NCBI GenBank assembly: GCA_017792365.1
Contig: CP051229.1
Location: 1,054,001 to 1,118,000, forward strand
DNA length: 64,000 nucleotides
Source: Hyphomonas sp.
Lineage (GTDB): Bacteria; Pseudomonadota; Alphaproteobacteria; Caulobacterales; Hyphomonadaceae
Direction: 5' to 3'
Shown: one piece after another, positions 1 through 8,226 of the stretch
Position numbering within the stretch: position 1 is the first letter of the stretch
Layout: every line of letters begins with the position of its first letter
Notes under the pieces: model-generated
Told to the model about the DNA's origin: nothing
Seen by the model: the letters and a program-made list of their open reading frames with translations, nothing else
The model's database searches: none
Program-made: the position numbers and the translations under genes

Positions 1-365
1 GCCGGCCGGATGCCGCCGCGATACGCATTCCAGACAACCGCGCCGAACATGCCGCAGATCACCACGACGCCGCACAGCAACATGATGCCGCGCGCGTTCG
101 AGCCCCCGCTGGCGTAAGCGCCGTCATCATCCGGCAGCTCGGCGTAATCATCGCGCCGACGCCCCCGGCCGCGCCGACGGTCACCGCGCGACCGCTCGAC
201 AAAGCCGATATCCTCGTCATCGACCTCTTCATTGTCCTCATGCGCTTCGGCCTCGTCGGGAAGCGCATCGTAGGCGTCGTCGCTGCGATCGCCGAACACG
301 AGACGATCGAGGTCGCGCCCATCGCTCGGACGACCCGGGATAACGGTGCGGGGATACCGTGGCAT
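1..365 (-). CDS. SPOR-type cell-division protein, N-terminal part (partial)
   Basis: This is the first ~121 codons of a minus-strand gene that runs off the left edge. The start is ATG at 365, preceded by a GGTGG-like site. The protein begins MPRYPRTVIPGRPSDGRD, then has a strongly acidic and then Arg-rich cytoplasmic segment, then one membrane helix (about residues 93-113, around MLLCGVVVICGMFGAVVW). This single-span layout with a charged cytoplasmic N-terminus is typical of alphaproteobacterial SPOR-domain proteins, which bind septal peptidoglycan. Such a gene commonly lies next to argS-dgt. The SPOR domain itself would be outside the window, so the assignment rests on layout and context only. 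Confidence 0.55.
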   Translation of the reverse strand, partial: MPRYPRTVIPGRPSDGRDLDRLVFGDRSDDAYDALPDEAEAHEDNEEVDDEDIGFVERSRGDRRRGRGRRRDDYAELPDDDGAYASGGSNARGIMLLCGVVVICGMFGAVVWNAYRGGIRP

Positions 366-541
366 GGCGAAAATCCACCCTACAGACCGCCGGGACCAGT
401 CAGGGACACCGACAGTCGCGGCGCCCCAACAGCCGGCAAGACAACGGCGCCAACGCAAAAAGGCGCAGGCCCTCTGGCTGCATCAACGCAAGAAATTCTT
501 AAGGAATCGGTAACCGAGCCCGCCGGAGCGCCGTTCAGCCG

Positions 542-1738
542 TCAGATCCAGCGCTCGAGATTGAACAGCTTCCGGTGCTCTTCGATGGCGTAAGTGTCTG
601 TCATTCCAGCGATATAGTCGCACACCACCCGCGCCCGCCCGGACATGTCATCACCCTTGGCGATCGCGCGCTCATTCCACGGGGGCGGCAACGTATTCGG
701 CTCGGTCAGGAACAGTTCGAATAACTCGTGCACGATGCGCTGCGCCTGGCTCATCATCCGGTTCACCTTGTGATGCCGGTACATCCGCTCGAACAGGAAC
801 TTGCGCAGCGGCTTCTGCTCCTCATCGATCTCGGCGGAAAACGCCCCCAGCGGCGCGCCAAGCGCCCGAACCTCCGCCGCCGATTGCGGCGCAGCCGCCT
901 CGGCCCGCCGCCGAAACTCGCCGACAAGATCATGCAGCCACATCGAGATCAGCCGCCGCACCGATTCCGAGATCACCCGCCCGCGCTCCAGATCGGGATA
1001 CTGCTTCATCACCTCGCGCACCTTCGGCCCCGCCAACGGCACGTCCAGAAGGTCCTCAAGCGTGAACAGCCCGGCCCTCAGGCCGTCCTGAATGTCGTGA
1101 TTGTTGTACGCCACATCGTCAGCCAGCGCCGCAACCTGCGCCTCGGGCCCCGCAAACGTGTCCAGCTCCAGCGACTGCAGCGCATCATACTCAAGAAACG
1201 CAGCCGGCAGGTCCTTGATCTCGACCCCGTCCCCGATCAGCGGCCCATTGTGCTTGATCACGCCTTCCAGCGTCTCCCATGTCAGGTTGAGACCGTCGAA
1301 CTCCGGATACTTGTGCTCCAGCTTCGTCAGCACCCGCAGCGCCTGCGCGTTGTGGTCGAAGCCGCCATAGGGCGCCATCGCCTCGTCCAGCGCCGTCTCG
1401 CCCGCATGCCCAAACGGCGGATGGCCAATGTCGTGCGCCAGCGCCAGCGCCTCCGCCAGGTCCTCATCAAGCCCCAGCGAGCGCGCCGCGGACCGCGCAA
1501 TCTGCGACACCTCCAGCGAGTGCGTCAGCCGTGTCCGGTAATGATCACCCTCGTGGGCGATGAACACCTGGGTCTTCTGCTTCAGCCTCCGAAAGGCGTC
1601 CGCATGGATGATCCGGTCCCGGTCCCGCTGGAATTCAGAGCGCGACGGGCTCGCCGGCTCATCATGCAGCCGCCCCCGGGATTGCGCCGGATCGCTTGCA
1701 AATATTGACTTTTTTGCGCTCCCAGGCTGGTCAGCCAT
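542..1738 (-). CDS. dgt: deoxyguanosinetriphosphate triphosphohydrolase-like HD protein
   Basis: The 398-residue HD-domain dNTP triphosphohydrolase hydrolyses dNTPs to nucleoside and triphosphate in the cytoplasm and helps balance dNTP pools. The metal-binding HD signature is visible: H73 in RLTHSLEVSQIAR, then AHDIGHPPFGHAGE (His102-Asp103), with later conserved blocks such as VAYNNHDIQDG. The N-terminus (SRSEFQRDRDRIIHADAFRRL) is the usual one for the dGTPase-like type 2 family, and the length is normal. It is divergent from erpA, an arrangement common in alphaproteobacteria. The argS gene usually found downstream is absent here. I am confident of the family, less so of dGTP specificity. 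Confidence 0.93.
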   Translation of the reverse strand: MADQPGSAKKSIFASDPAQSRGRLHDEPASPSRSEFQRDRDRIIHADAFRRLKQKTQVFIAHEGDHYRTRLTHSLEVSQIARSAARSLGLDEDLAEALALAHDIGHPPFGHAGETALDEAMAPYGGFDHNAQALRVLTKLEHKYPEFDGLNLTWETLEGVIKHNGPLIGDGVEIKDLPAAFLEYDALQSLELDTFAGPEAQVAALADDVAYNNHDIQDGLRAGLFTLEDLLDVPLAGPKVREVMKQYPDLERGRVISESVRRLISMWLHDLVGEFRRRAEAAAPQSAAEVRALGAPLGAFSAEIDEEQKPLRKFLFERMYRHHKVNRMMSQAQRIVHELFELFLTEPNTLPPPWNERAIAKGDDMSGRARVVCDYIAGMTDTYAIEEHRKLFNLERWI

Positions 1739-1812
1739 GGACGGAACCTTTCATTCACCCCATCAAAGTCATATCTGAATCGCAGGAAACTGCGAAAACA
1801 GGATCGCATCCG

Positions 1813-2163
1813 ATGTCAGCTGCCGCCGAAACCGCAGACAAGCCGGTATCGCTTTCGGCCTCCGCCGCAAAGCGCATCTCGAAGATCGTCGCGAAGGAAC
1901 CAGAAGGCACGATGCTCCGCGTCGAGGTCATCGGCGGCGGATGCTCCGGCTTCTCCTATCGTTTCGGCTTCGCAGACACGGTAAACGACGACGATCTGGT
2001 GCTCGAACGCGACGGCGCAAGGTGCGTGATCGACGAAGCCAGCCTCCCCTTTCTCGAAGGCTCCGAGATCGACTACGTGGAGGAGCTGATCGGCGCCTCG
2101 TTCAGGATACACAATCCCAACGCCACCGCCGCATGCGGCTGCGGCACGAGCTTCTCGGTCTAG
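1813..2163 (+). CDS. erpA: A-type iron-sulfur carrier ErpA (HesB/IscA family)
   Basis: The 116-residue A-type carrier delivers Fe-S clusters to apo-proteins in the cytoplasm. All three ligand cysteines are present: C44 in GGGCSGFSY, and C108 and C110 in the C-terminal ACGCGTSF. The frame is open further upstream, but the start MSAAAETADKPVSLS at 1813 fits the family length and places the conserved LSASAAKRI segment near the N-terminus. It is divergent from dgt across 74 bp. In many alphaproteobacteria xthA follows erpA directly; here about 5 kb of other genes lie between them. Confidence 0.93.
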   Translation: MSAAAETADKPVSLSASAAKRISKIVAKEPEGTMLRVEVIGGGCSGFSYRFGFADTVNDDDLVLERDGARCVIDEASLPFLEGSEIDYVEELIGASFRIHNPNATAACGCGTSFSV

Positions 2164-2202
2164 CGACCGCCAACGGCGTAACCGGCGATCAGGGTGGGCG
2201 GC

Positions 2203-3390
2203 ATGCGCAAGTGGATACTGGGCAGCCTCGGCGCGATCGTGCTCGTGCTCGCTGGCGGCGGCTGGTTCGTCTACGACAACTTCCTCAAGCGCGTCGCGCC
2301 CCGCGACGCCCCCGCCTCCCTCGCTGAACTCGTCGACAGCTGGGCCGACCTCGGCGAAGTTCCCGGCGTCATCATGCACATCGAGAAGAACGGCCTCCCC
2401 GTCTTCTCGCGTGCCGCCGGAACCCTCACCCGCGGCGGCGACCTGCCAGCGACCGTCGCATCGCCCTTCCACATCGCCAGCGTCGGCAAGCTCTTCACCG
2501 CCGCAACCGTTCTCCGCCTCGCAGAACGCGGCGAACTCGACCTCGACGCGCCGATCTCCGACCACCTCGATCACAAGACGACCCAGCGCCTGGTCGTCAT
2601 CGACGATGAAGATCTCAGCGCCAGCGTCACGGCGCGCCAGCTGCTCGCCCATCGCGGCGGCCTCGCCAACACCGACGAGGACCTCGCCTTCATCATCAGC
2701 ATCCTTGGCAGCCCCCAGGCCGAGCGCACCCCCCACGACCTGCTCGCCCACGCCCGCAAGGCTGGCGGCGTGGCGCGCCCGGGCGAAATGGAATCCTACG
2801 CATCGCCCGGCTACTTCCTGCTGGGCCTGCTGATCGAAGCCGTCAGCGAAAAGCCCTACCACCAGGCCGTCCGCGACGAGATCTTCACGCCGCTGGAGAT
2901 GAACGAGACCTTCGAAGCCAACCACGAATGGATCCGCGAGCCGACCGAACTCCACCACTATTTCGGCAGCTACGACCTGTGGACCTTCGACCCCAGCTTC
3001 GAGTTTGCGGACGGCGGCTTCGTCACGACCGCAACCGACCTCGCGAAATTCGGCCGCGCCTTCATGCACGGCGAACTCTTCACCGACCCCGACACCTACA
3101 ACCAGATGATCGCCCCGCCCGCCGATGTCGATCCGCTGGAGCCGCACTTCTACCAGGGTCTCGGCCCGCTGGTCTGGCGCGACCAGAACGACGTCGACAT
3201 GCTCATGCACATGGGCTTCTGGGGCGTCGCGTTGCTGATGGCGCCGGAAGAGGATGTCGTGATCGTGTCCACCACGTCGCAGGCGAACTCAAACATCAAT
3301 GCGTGGCTGCAGTCGACGCTGGACCTCACGCGCAGCGAACTCGGCCTGCTGCAGGGCGCAGCGGAACCCGACACGTCCCCAACCCGGTGA
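2203..3390 (+). CDS. membrane-anchored serine hydrolase, class C beta-lactamase/PBP-like family
   Basis: The protein has about 395 residues. The N-terminus MRKWILGSLGAIVLVLAGGG is a signal anchor, so the enzyme probably works in the periplasm or at the membrane. The class C beta-lactamase fold signature SVGK (S93-K96) follows FHIA. A second active-site block occurs as ESYASPGYFLLG, where Tyr takes the YxN/YxS position. These show a serine-acyl hydrolase (esterase, DD-peptidase or beta-lactamase-like); the substrate cannot be told. An upstream GTG at 2194 is in frame, but AGGGTGG at 2191-2197 is a good ribosome site for the ATG at 2203. It follows erpA on the same strand after a short gap. Confidence 0.85.
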   Translation: MRKWILGSLGAIVLVLAGGGWFVYDNFLKRVAPRDAPASLAELVDSWADLGEVPGVIMHIEKNGLPVFSRAAGTLTRGGDLPATVASPFHIASVGKLFTAATVLRLAERGELDLDAPISDHLDHKTTQRLVVIDDEDLSASVTARQLLAHRGGLANTDEDLAFIISILGSPQAERTPHDLLAHARKAGGVARPGEMESYASPGYFLLGLLIEAVSEKPYHQAVRDEIFTPLEMNETFEANHEWIREPTELHHYFGSYDLWTFDPSFEFADGGFVTTATDLAKFGRAFMHGELFTDPDTYNQMIAPPADVDPLEPHFYQGLGPLVWRDQNDVDMLMHMGFWGVALLMAPEEDVVIVSTTSQANSNINAWLQSTLDLTRSELGLLQGAAEPDTSPTR

Positions 3391-3411
3391 TCTCGCGCCC
3401 AGACGCTCTTT

Positions 3412-3567
3412 CTAGGAGCGCCGCTGATCGCCACCCGAACCCGCGTCCGGCGTGGGCAGTTCGGCATAATCAGGCATGGTGATCGAGGAGCGCCGCTTGC
3501 GCATGTGCGCAAAGCCCAGAGCAATCACCAGGACGATTGGCAGGCCGGCGAGTACGACAGTCATCAT
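3412..3567 (-). CDS. small single-span membrane protein (51 aa)
   Basis: This short gene starts with ATG-ATG at 3567. A strong GGAGGAA ribosome site lies a few bases upstream on the minus strand. The product begins MMTVVLAGLPIVLVIALGFA, an N-terminal membrane helix, followed by the basic HMRKRRS stop-transfer and a polar tail ending DAGSGGDQRRS. That topology is typical of small bacterial membrane proteins. It is convergent with the upstream serine hydrolase and divergent from the nitroreductase. No function can be assigned. The ribosome site and helix-plus-basic layout make it more than a chance frame. Confidence 0.6.
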   Translation of the reverse strand: MMTVVLAGLPIVLVIALGFAHMRKRRSSITMPDYAELPTPDAGSGGDQRRS

Positions 3568-3740
3568 GCTGGATTCCTCCGCTGGATTCGCCTGTCGTGC
3601 TAGTTAAGCACAATCGCGCTTGCCCGCGTCAATTGATGAAATCGTTCATGTTCGGGGTTTCCTCCACCCGCATCACACTTACTCTCATCCCGCGCCAACA
3701 AGCGACCGCAGCAGCCTTACGACAGAAAGACGACCCTCGC

Positions 3741-4422
3741 ATGAACGTCACCCAAGCCGTCCGCCAACGCATCTCCACCCGCGCCTTCCTGCCCGACCCG
3801 ATCTCGAAGGACGAACTCACAGAGCTGCTCGAAACGGCCCAGCGCGCGCCCTCCGGCGGCAATCTCCAGCCATGGCGCACAATCGCCGTCACCGGCGCGG
3901 CGAAGGACGAGATCGTCAAACTCGCCGTCGATGTGCTGTCGAAGGACCCGCTCGCCCCGATCGAACTCGAACGCCCCGTCTATCCCGACTTCAAGGAAGT
4001 CGATCCCGTCTACAACGAACGCCGCAAACGGGTCGGCGAAATGATGTACGAGAAGATCGGTATCCCGAAGGAAGACCGCGCCGGCCGCATCCGCTGGTTC
4101 GCCAACAACTACCAGTTCTTCGGCGCGCCGGTCGGCCTCTTCCTCGTCATCGACAAACGCATGGGCCACGGCCAGTGGGCCCACATGGGCATGTACATGC
4201 AGACCATCGCACTTCTCGCCGAAGAGCGCGGACTGGCGACCTGCATGCAGGAATGCTGGGCCCGGCTGCGCGCCGAACTCCACACGCATTTCGGCCTCAA
4301 CGAAAACGAGATGCTCTATGCCGGCATGTCGCTCGGCAAGCCCGACAAGTCCGAGCCCGTCAACGACCTCTACGCCGAACGCGCGCGCGCTCGAAGAGAT
4401 CGTCCAGTTCAAGGGCTTCTGA
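3741..4422 (+). CDS. nitroreductase family protein (apparent frameshift near the C-terminus)
   Basis: This is an FMN-dependent nitroreductase-type oxidoreductase. The N-terminus MNVTQAVRQRISTRAF and the FMN-binding RAPSGGNLQPW block are classic. Later blocks (AHMGMYMQTIALLAEERGL, MSLGKPD) also fit the family. The normal C-terminus of this family, ALEEIVQFKGF followed by stop at 4420-4422, is encoded in the next frame. The switch falls in an alternating GC run at 4381-4390; adding one CG unit restores the frame and gives 227 residues. As it stands, the frame reads on into the next gene to 4985. The substrate is unknown. Confidence 0.85.
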
Positions 4423-4431
4423 CGTCCAACT

Positions 4432-4449
4432 CCTCCCGAACGGGGGAGG
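4432..4449. other. intergenic GC-rich hairpin
   Basis: Six-base arms CCTCCC (4432-4437) and GGGAGG (4444-4449) form a hairpin just after the nitroreductase stop. No T-run follows, so it may be a repeat-type palindrome or a weak processing or attenuation structure rather than an intrinsic terminator. Confidence 0.35.
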
Positions 4450-4504
4450 TGGACGGAAGGGCCGGAGGACCGCCCTCGCCACAAGACAGACCCGCTCTTT
4501 CGCC

Positions 4505-5317
4505 ATGCCTCAAACCCGCCCCTACGACTTTTACGCGCGCCAGTACGAACGCTTCAACGCGCCGCTCGCCGCGGAAATCCGCGCCGAAATCTACGGCGAG
4601 GACATCGGCCAGCAGGGCTGGCGTTCGATGCGCGAGCAGGACGAGATCATCGTGCTCGTCACCAATGCGCCCGGCTTCCACATGGCCGATATCGCCTGCG
4701 GCTCCGCCGGGCCTTCACTGTCGATCGCAGCCAACACCGACATCCACCTCACCGGCATCGACATGGAAAACCACGCCATTGCCGAAGCCGAACGCCGCGC
4801 CGAACAACGCGGCTGCGCCGACCGCACCGACTTCATCGTCGCCGATTGCAGCAAGACCCTGCCGCTCGAAGACGCACGCTTCGACCTCATCACCTGCATC
4901 GACGCCATTCTCCACCTCGGCGACCGCACAGCGCGTCTCAATGATTGGGCGCGCACGCTCAAGCCGGGCGGCACGCTCTTCCTGACCGACGCCGCCATCC
5001 TCACCGGAGCCGTGTCAAAGGCGGAACTCGACATCCGCGCCTCCCAGGGGGGCTTCACCTTCGCCGCGCCCGGCGTCAACGAGATCGCCATCGCCAACGC
5101 CGGCCTGCAGCTCCTCGACACCCGCGACACCACCGAAGAAGCCGCCAACCTCGCCCGCCGCACCCATGCCGCCCGTGCGGCCCGCGCAGACCAGCTGGTC
5201 CCGGACGAAGGCGAGGCCTGGTTCAACGCACGCCAGCAATTTCTCGAAACGACTGCAGACCTAGCCGCCAGCCATCGCCTGTCGAGGTTCCGCTACATCG
5301 CGCGCAAGCACGGCTGA
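4505..5317 (+). CDS. class I SAM-dependent methyltransferase
   Basis: The 270-residue cytosolic methyltransferase has the motif I glycine loop as ADIACGSAGPSLSIA. The acidic ribose-binding residue follows in LTGIDMEN, motif II in DFIVADC, and motif post-II in FDLITCIDAILHLGD, with the LKPGGTLFLTDA strand after that. The N-terminus (PYDFYARQYERFNAPLAAEI) resembles small-molecule or lipid methyltransferases of the UbiE/coclaurine-like type. The frame is open far upstream, but ATG 4505 gives the correct domain boundary. It lies 82 bp after the nitroreductase stop, so the two may be co-transcribed. The substrate is unknown. Confidence 0.82.
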   Translation: MPQTRPYDFYARQYERFNAPLAAEIRAEIYGEDIGQQGWRSMREQDEIIVLVTNAPGFHMADIACGSAGPSLSIAANTDIHLTGIDMENHAIAEAERRAEQRGCADRTDFIVADCSKTLPLEDARFDLITCIDAILHLGDRTARLNDWARTLKPGGTLFLTDAAILTGAVSKAELDIRASQGGFTFAAPGVNEIAIANAGLQLLDTRDTTEEAANLARRTHAARAARADQLVPDEGEAWFNARQQFLETTADLAASHRLSRFRYIARKHG

Positions 5318-5827
5318 AACCGACACGCGCAGGAACGCACACCGCGCGATCAGTGAAGACCGCCGCGGCTCATGTTCCAGGCTTCATGTCAGATGCTGTA
5401 AACGCCGCCCACAACTCAATGGGCCGCCGCCTCAAGAGAGAAGCAACCCAGTTATGTGCACGTGCTTGTGGCGCACGGGCGGGATGGCGCAACTCGCATT
5501 AGCCGGAGCATCAGCTCACTCTCGACCGGCGCGCCGCATGGGCGTGCTCGACCGGTCCCCTTGTCTCACTCCGGGCCTGCGATTGTGTGCGCCAAACCCG
5601 CCTTTCGTTGGCCGGGCGGTTCGGTCCCTGGCCAACGCCACGAGGCGTCGGAGCGTTCAGCGCGCCGAACATCGCTTGGTTCGCTCTACTCGCAGGTGAG
5701 CGTTCCGGCGCCTGTTTTGATACTAGCACCATTCATTCTGTGTACCGAGTACAGAAAACGCTTTCGTCGATCACATTTGATGTCGTGCGGGGAAAGCAGC
5801 CTGTCACGTGCAAGCGCGTAGTGCGCC
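5318..5827. other. 510-bp gap without a convincing gene; strong hairpin
   Basis: No frame here looks like a real protein. A perfect 8+8 hairpin, CGTTGGCC (5606-5613) with GGCCAACG (5630-5637), encloses further GGG/CCC pairing. It is followed at once by a small ACGCC/GGCGT stem-loop. The tract could be a structured RNA, an untranslated leader or degraded sequence. No known RNA family was recognised. Confidence 0.4.
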
Positions 5828-6922
5828 TCAGCGCTTGATCCACGCACACATGTCGGCGCCAAGCTTGCGGCTCAGCATGTCCGCGCCTTCGCCGCGCATA
5901 TGCCCGAAGTCGAACCACAGACCCGGCGCGAGAAACTCGGGATGCGCGACAGGATCGACGTACGCGAACACCGGCATGTCGGGCGCCGCTTCACGCACCG
6001 CCGCCGTCACCGCGAGATCATGCGGAACGTCATTCGGCGCAGGCGAAACGTAATAGCCAACCTCCAGCCCGGCGGCGCGCAGCTTGCCAACGCTGTCCAT
6101 GATCTGCCCGGCCCTGCACATCGCCGCGCCGTCATCCGGCGCCCAGCCTTCGCCGCTCGCAGCGCGCGCAAGGATCTCATCCGTCATCGGCGTCTCATCA
6201 TTGCGCCAGGCGACGTTCGGATCCTCATCCACCGGCCAGTACCCCGCGTGATCGCGATACCGCTCGTCATAGCGCAGCACGCTTTCGTTTTGTCCCGTCG
6301 CCGGAAAGCTCAGCTGCGCCAGCCGCCCCACGCCCAGCTGCTCCTGCATCACCGCCTGCGCATTGTTCACCACCCGCCGCGCCTTGCCGGCCGTCGTGCC
6401 GGTGTAGCAGACCGCATCGCGCACCGTGTCGCCGAGGCGTTCCCACCCACGGAAATACCGCCCGCGATCCGACAGCATGTTCGACAGCTGCCCCTCGGCG
6501 CGCAGCGGATCCTGCACCACCACATAGCGCAACCGCTCCGGCCGCTCCGCCAGCAAGCGCTCGACCATGTAGCGGAACTCAGGCTCCTGCAGCGCCGGCA
6601 CGCCAAAGTTCAGCGTCCTGATATCAAGCCCGCAGGCGGCCAGCTCTTCGTCGACCACCGCCGGATTCACATGGCGGAAGGTCTCGCTCGTCCCGAGGAA
6701 AATCAGATCGTACTGGTCGCCGTTTGCCGCGAGGTCCTCGAACTTCTCGCTCAGCACTTCGATATAAGGCGGCTCGGAAACCTGCCGGTGGAAGAACGAG
6801 ATCGCAGACGCGCAGACGACGAACGCCGCAACGCCGATCGCCGTCACCGCAACCGGCCCCAACGAACCGGTCCGCGCCGTCGCAGTGTCAGTTCCGCGCT
6901 TATCTACCTCGTCCAAAAGCAT
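5828..6922 (-). CDS. membrane-anchored SGNH-hydrolase-like protein
   Basis: The 364-residue protein has one N-terminal membrane helix (about residues 22-45) and a periplasmic domain. The SGNH/GDSL pattern is suggested by the block I-like FLGTSE (Ser79), placed after the first strand, and by the C-terminal block V-like D338-F-G-H341 in WFDFGHMRGEGADML. Similar single-span SGNH proteins act as O-acetyl esterases or transferases with MBOAT partners (DltD/AlgX-like), but no MBOAT gene is adjacent. It stands alone and convergent to the methyltransferase region. The fold assignment is moderate and the function inferred. Confidence 0.6.
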   Translation of the reverse strand: MLLDEVDKRGTDTATARTGSLGPVAVTAIGVAAFVVCASAISFFHRQVSEPPYIEVLSEKFEDLAANGDQYDLIFLGTSETFRHVNPAVVDEELAACGLDIRTLNFGVPALQEPEFRYMVERLLAERPERLRYVVVQDPLRAEGQLSNMLSDRGRYFRGWERLGDTVRDAVCYTGTTAGKARRVVNNAQAVMQEQLGVGRLAQLSFPATGQNESVLRYDERYRDHAGYWPVDEDPNVAWRNDETPMTDEILARAASGEGWAPDDGAAMCRAGQIMDSVGKLRAAGLEVGYYVSPAPNDVPHDLAVTAAVREAAPDMPVFAYVDPVAHPEFLAPGLWFDFGHMRGEGADMLSRKLGADMCAWIKR

Positions 6923-7143
6923 AGAGCCCGTCCGCAGGGTCCGGCTGCAAATGTCCCGCGCAGCCAGCGATCCTCGCGGAAGGATGCAAATTGACTGCCA
7001 GAGACTCAGCGTACAGGCGAACGCTTAACCATTCCGCCCATTGCCTCTCCCGCCTGATCCGCGCTTGAGCCCGCGGCGATGTTCGACCAATCTGCCCGGT
7101 AACCATAACGGGACCGCCAAACGGTCAGGGGGCAGGCCGCCAC

Positions 7144-7923
7144 ATGAAAATCGCCAGCTGGAACGTCAATTCGATCAACGCCCGCCTGCCCACCGTCCTC
7201 GAGGTGCTCAAGGACGCTGATGTGGACGTCTGGTGCCTGCAGGAACTCAAATGCGTCGATGAGAAATTCCCCCGCGAAGCCCTGGAAGACGCCGGCTACA
7301 ATTGCGCCGTCCACGGCCAGAAAACCTATAACGGCGTCGCCATCCTCTCGCGCCACCCCATCTCCGATGAAGTGCGCGGCCTGTCCGGCGAAGACGCCGA
7401 CGATCACGCCCGCTACCTCGAAGTGCTGGTCGAAAGCGAAAACCCTCTCCGCGTCGCCTCGATCTATCTGCCCAACGGCAATCCGCGCCCGGGCGACAAG
7501 TACGATTACAAGCTCCGCTGGATGGACCGGCTGATCGCCCGCGCAAAGGAATTGAGGGCTGGCGAAGAGGCCGTCGTCCTCGCCGGCGACTACAACTGCA
7601 TCCCGCGCGACGATGATTGCTGGGACATAAACGTCTGGGCCGACGACGCGCTCGCCTATCCCGACACCCGCGCCCGCTACCGCCGCCTGCTCAACCTCGG
7701 CTACACCGACGCCTTCATGGCCCGCGACGCCCGCGCTCACCAGTATACCTTCTGGGACTATCAGGCCGGCGCCTGGCAGAAAGACCACGGCATCCGCATC
7801 GACCACCTCGTCTGCTCGCCGCAGGCCGCAGACCGCCTCCAGACCGTCGAAATCCACCGCCTGGCCCGCTCGATGGAAAAACCCTCGGACCACGTCCCGA
7901 TCATCGCCGCCTTCGCGGACTGA
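7144..7923 (+). CDS. xthA: exodeoxyribonuclease III (AP endonuclease)
   Basis: The 259-residue Mg-dependent AP endonuclease/3'-5' exonuclease acts in base-excision repair. Family motifs are complete: MKIASWNVNSINAR (Asn7), CLQELK (metal-binding Glu34), YNGVAILSR, the catalytic AGDYNCIP block, RIDHLVCS, and the C-terminal SDHVPI with its catalytic His. The start and length are as expected. In many alphaproteobacteria this gene directly follows erpA; here they are separated by five genes. Confidence 0.95.
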   Translation: MKIASWNVNSINARLPTVLEVLKDADVDVWCLQELKCVDEKFPREALEDAGYNCAVHGQKTYNGVAILSRHPISDEVRGLSGEDADDHARYLEVLVESENPLRVASIYLPNGNPRPGDKYDYKLRWMDRLIARAKELRAGEEAVVLAGDYNCIPRDDDCWDINVWADDALAYPDTRARYRRLLNLGYTDAFMARDARAHQYTFWDYQAGAWQKDHGIRIDHLVCSPQAADRLQTVEIHRLARSMEKPSDHVPIIAAFAD

Positions 7924-8048
7924 ACCGTAGGGCACGCCCGCCCAATTCCCGCCTTAATCGATCACGGACCGGACAAGTTTGGACCGTTCGACCGCCGCGA
8001 AGCGGCATCAGAACGAACGGACATTCTCTCCCGAATGACACCAACTTC

Positions 8049-8080
8049 AGACCCCGCGGCCCACCGCGGGGTCTTTTTCT
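8049..8080 (+). terminator. Rho-independent terminator after xthA
   Basis: A perfect 11-bp stem (8049-8059 with 8064-8074, core ACCCCGCGG/CCGCGGGGT) has a 4-base loop and runs into TTTTTCT. It lies about 125 bp beyond the xthA stop. The intervening tract has another partial stem (GACCGTTCG with CGAACGGAC), so a short RNA ending here is possible. Confidence 0.85.
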
Positions 8081-8226
8081 TGATGCCCCTGGCTCCAAAA
8101 CGCCTGCACACTCAGTCAACTGACCTTACTGTGACCTGACGTGCGCAATCGTGGGGCTGACCTTGTCCGGCAAATCCCTGTAACAAGTCTTTCGGTTTTT
8201 TTAGATTGTGTCGCGGGGACTTCTGC

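Noticed and set aside
1816-3210. 464-codon minus-strand frame over erpA and the serine hydrolase
   Set aside because: Its sequence (Gly/Val/Ala/Glu-rich, no motifs) is the reverse-strand shadow of the two plus-strand genes.
3741-4985. A nitroreductase fusion protein of 414 residues
   Set aside because: The extra C-terminal part is the methyltransferase gene read in the wrong frame; the true nitroreductase end is encoded in the other frame.
8206-8226. GTG start for the TonB-dependent receptor
   Set aside because: The signal peptide begins cleanly at ATG 8227; the seven extra residues would spoil its N-terminus.
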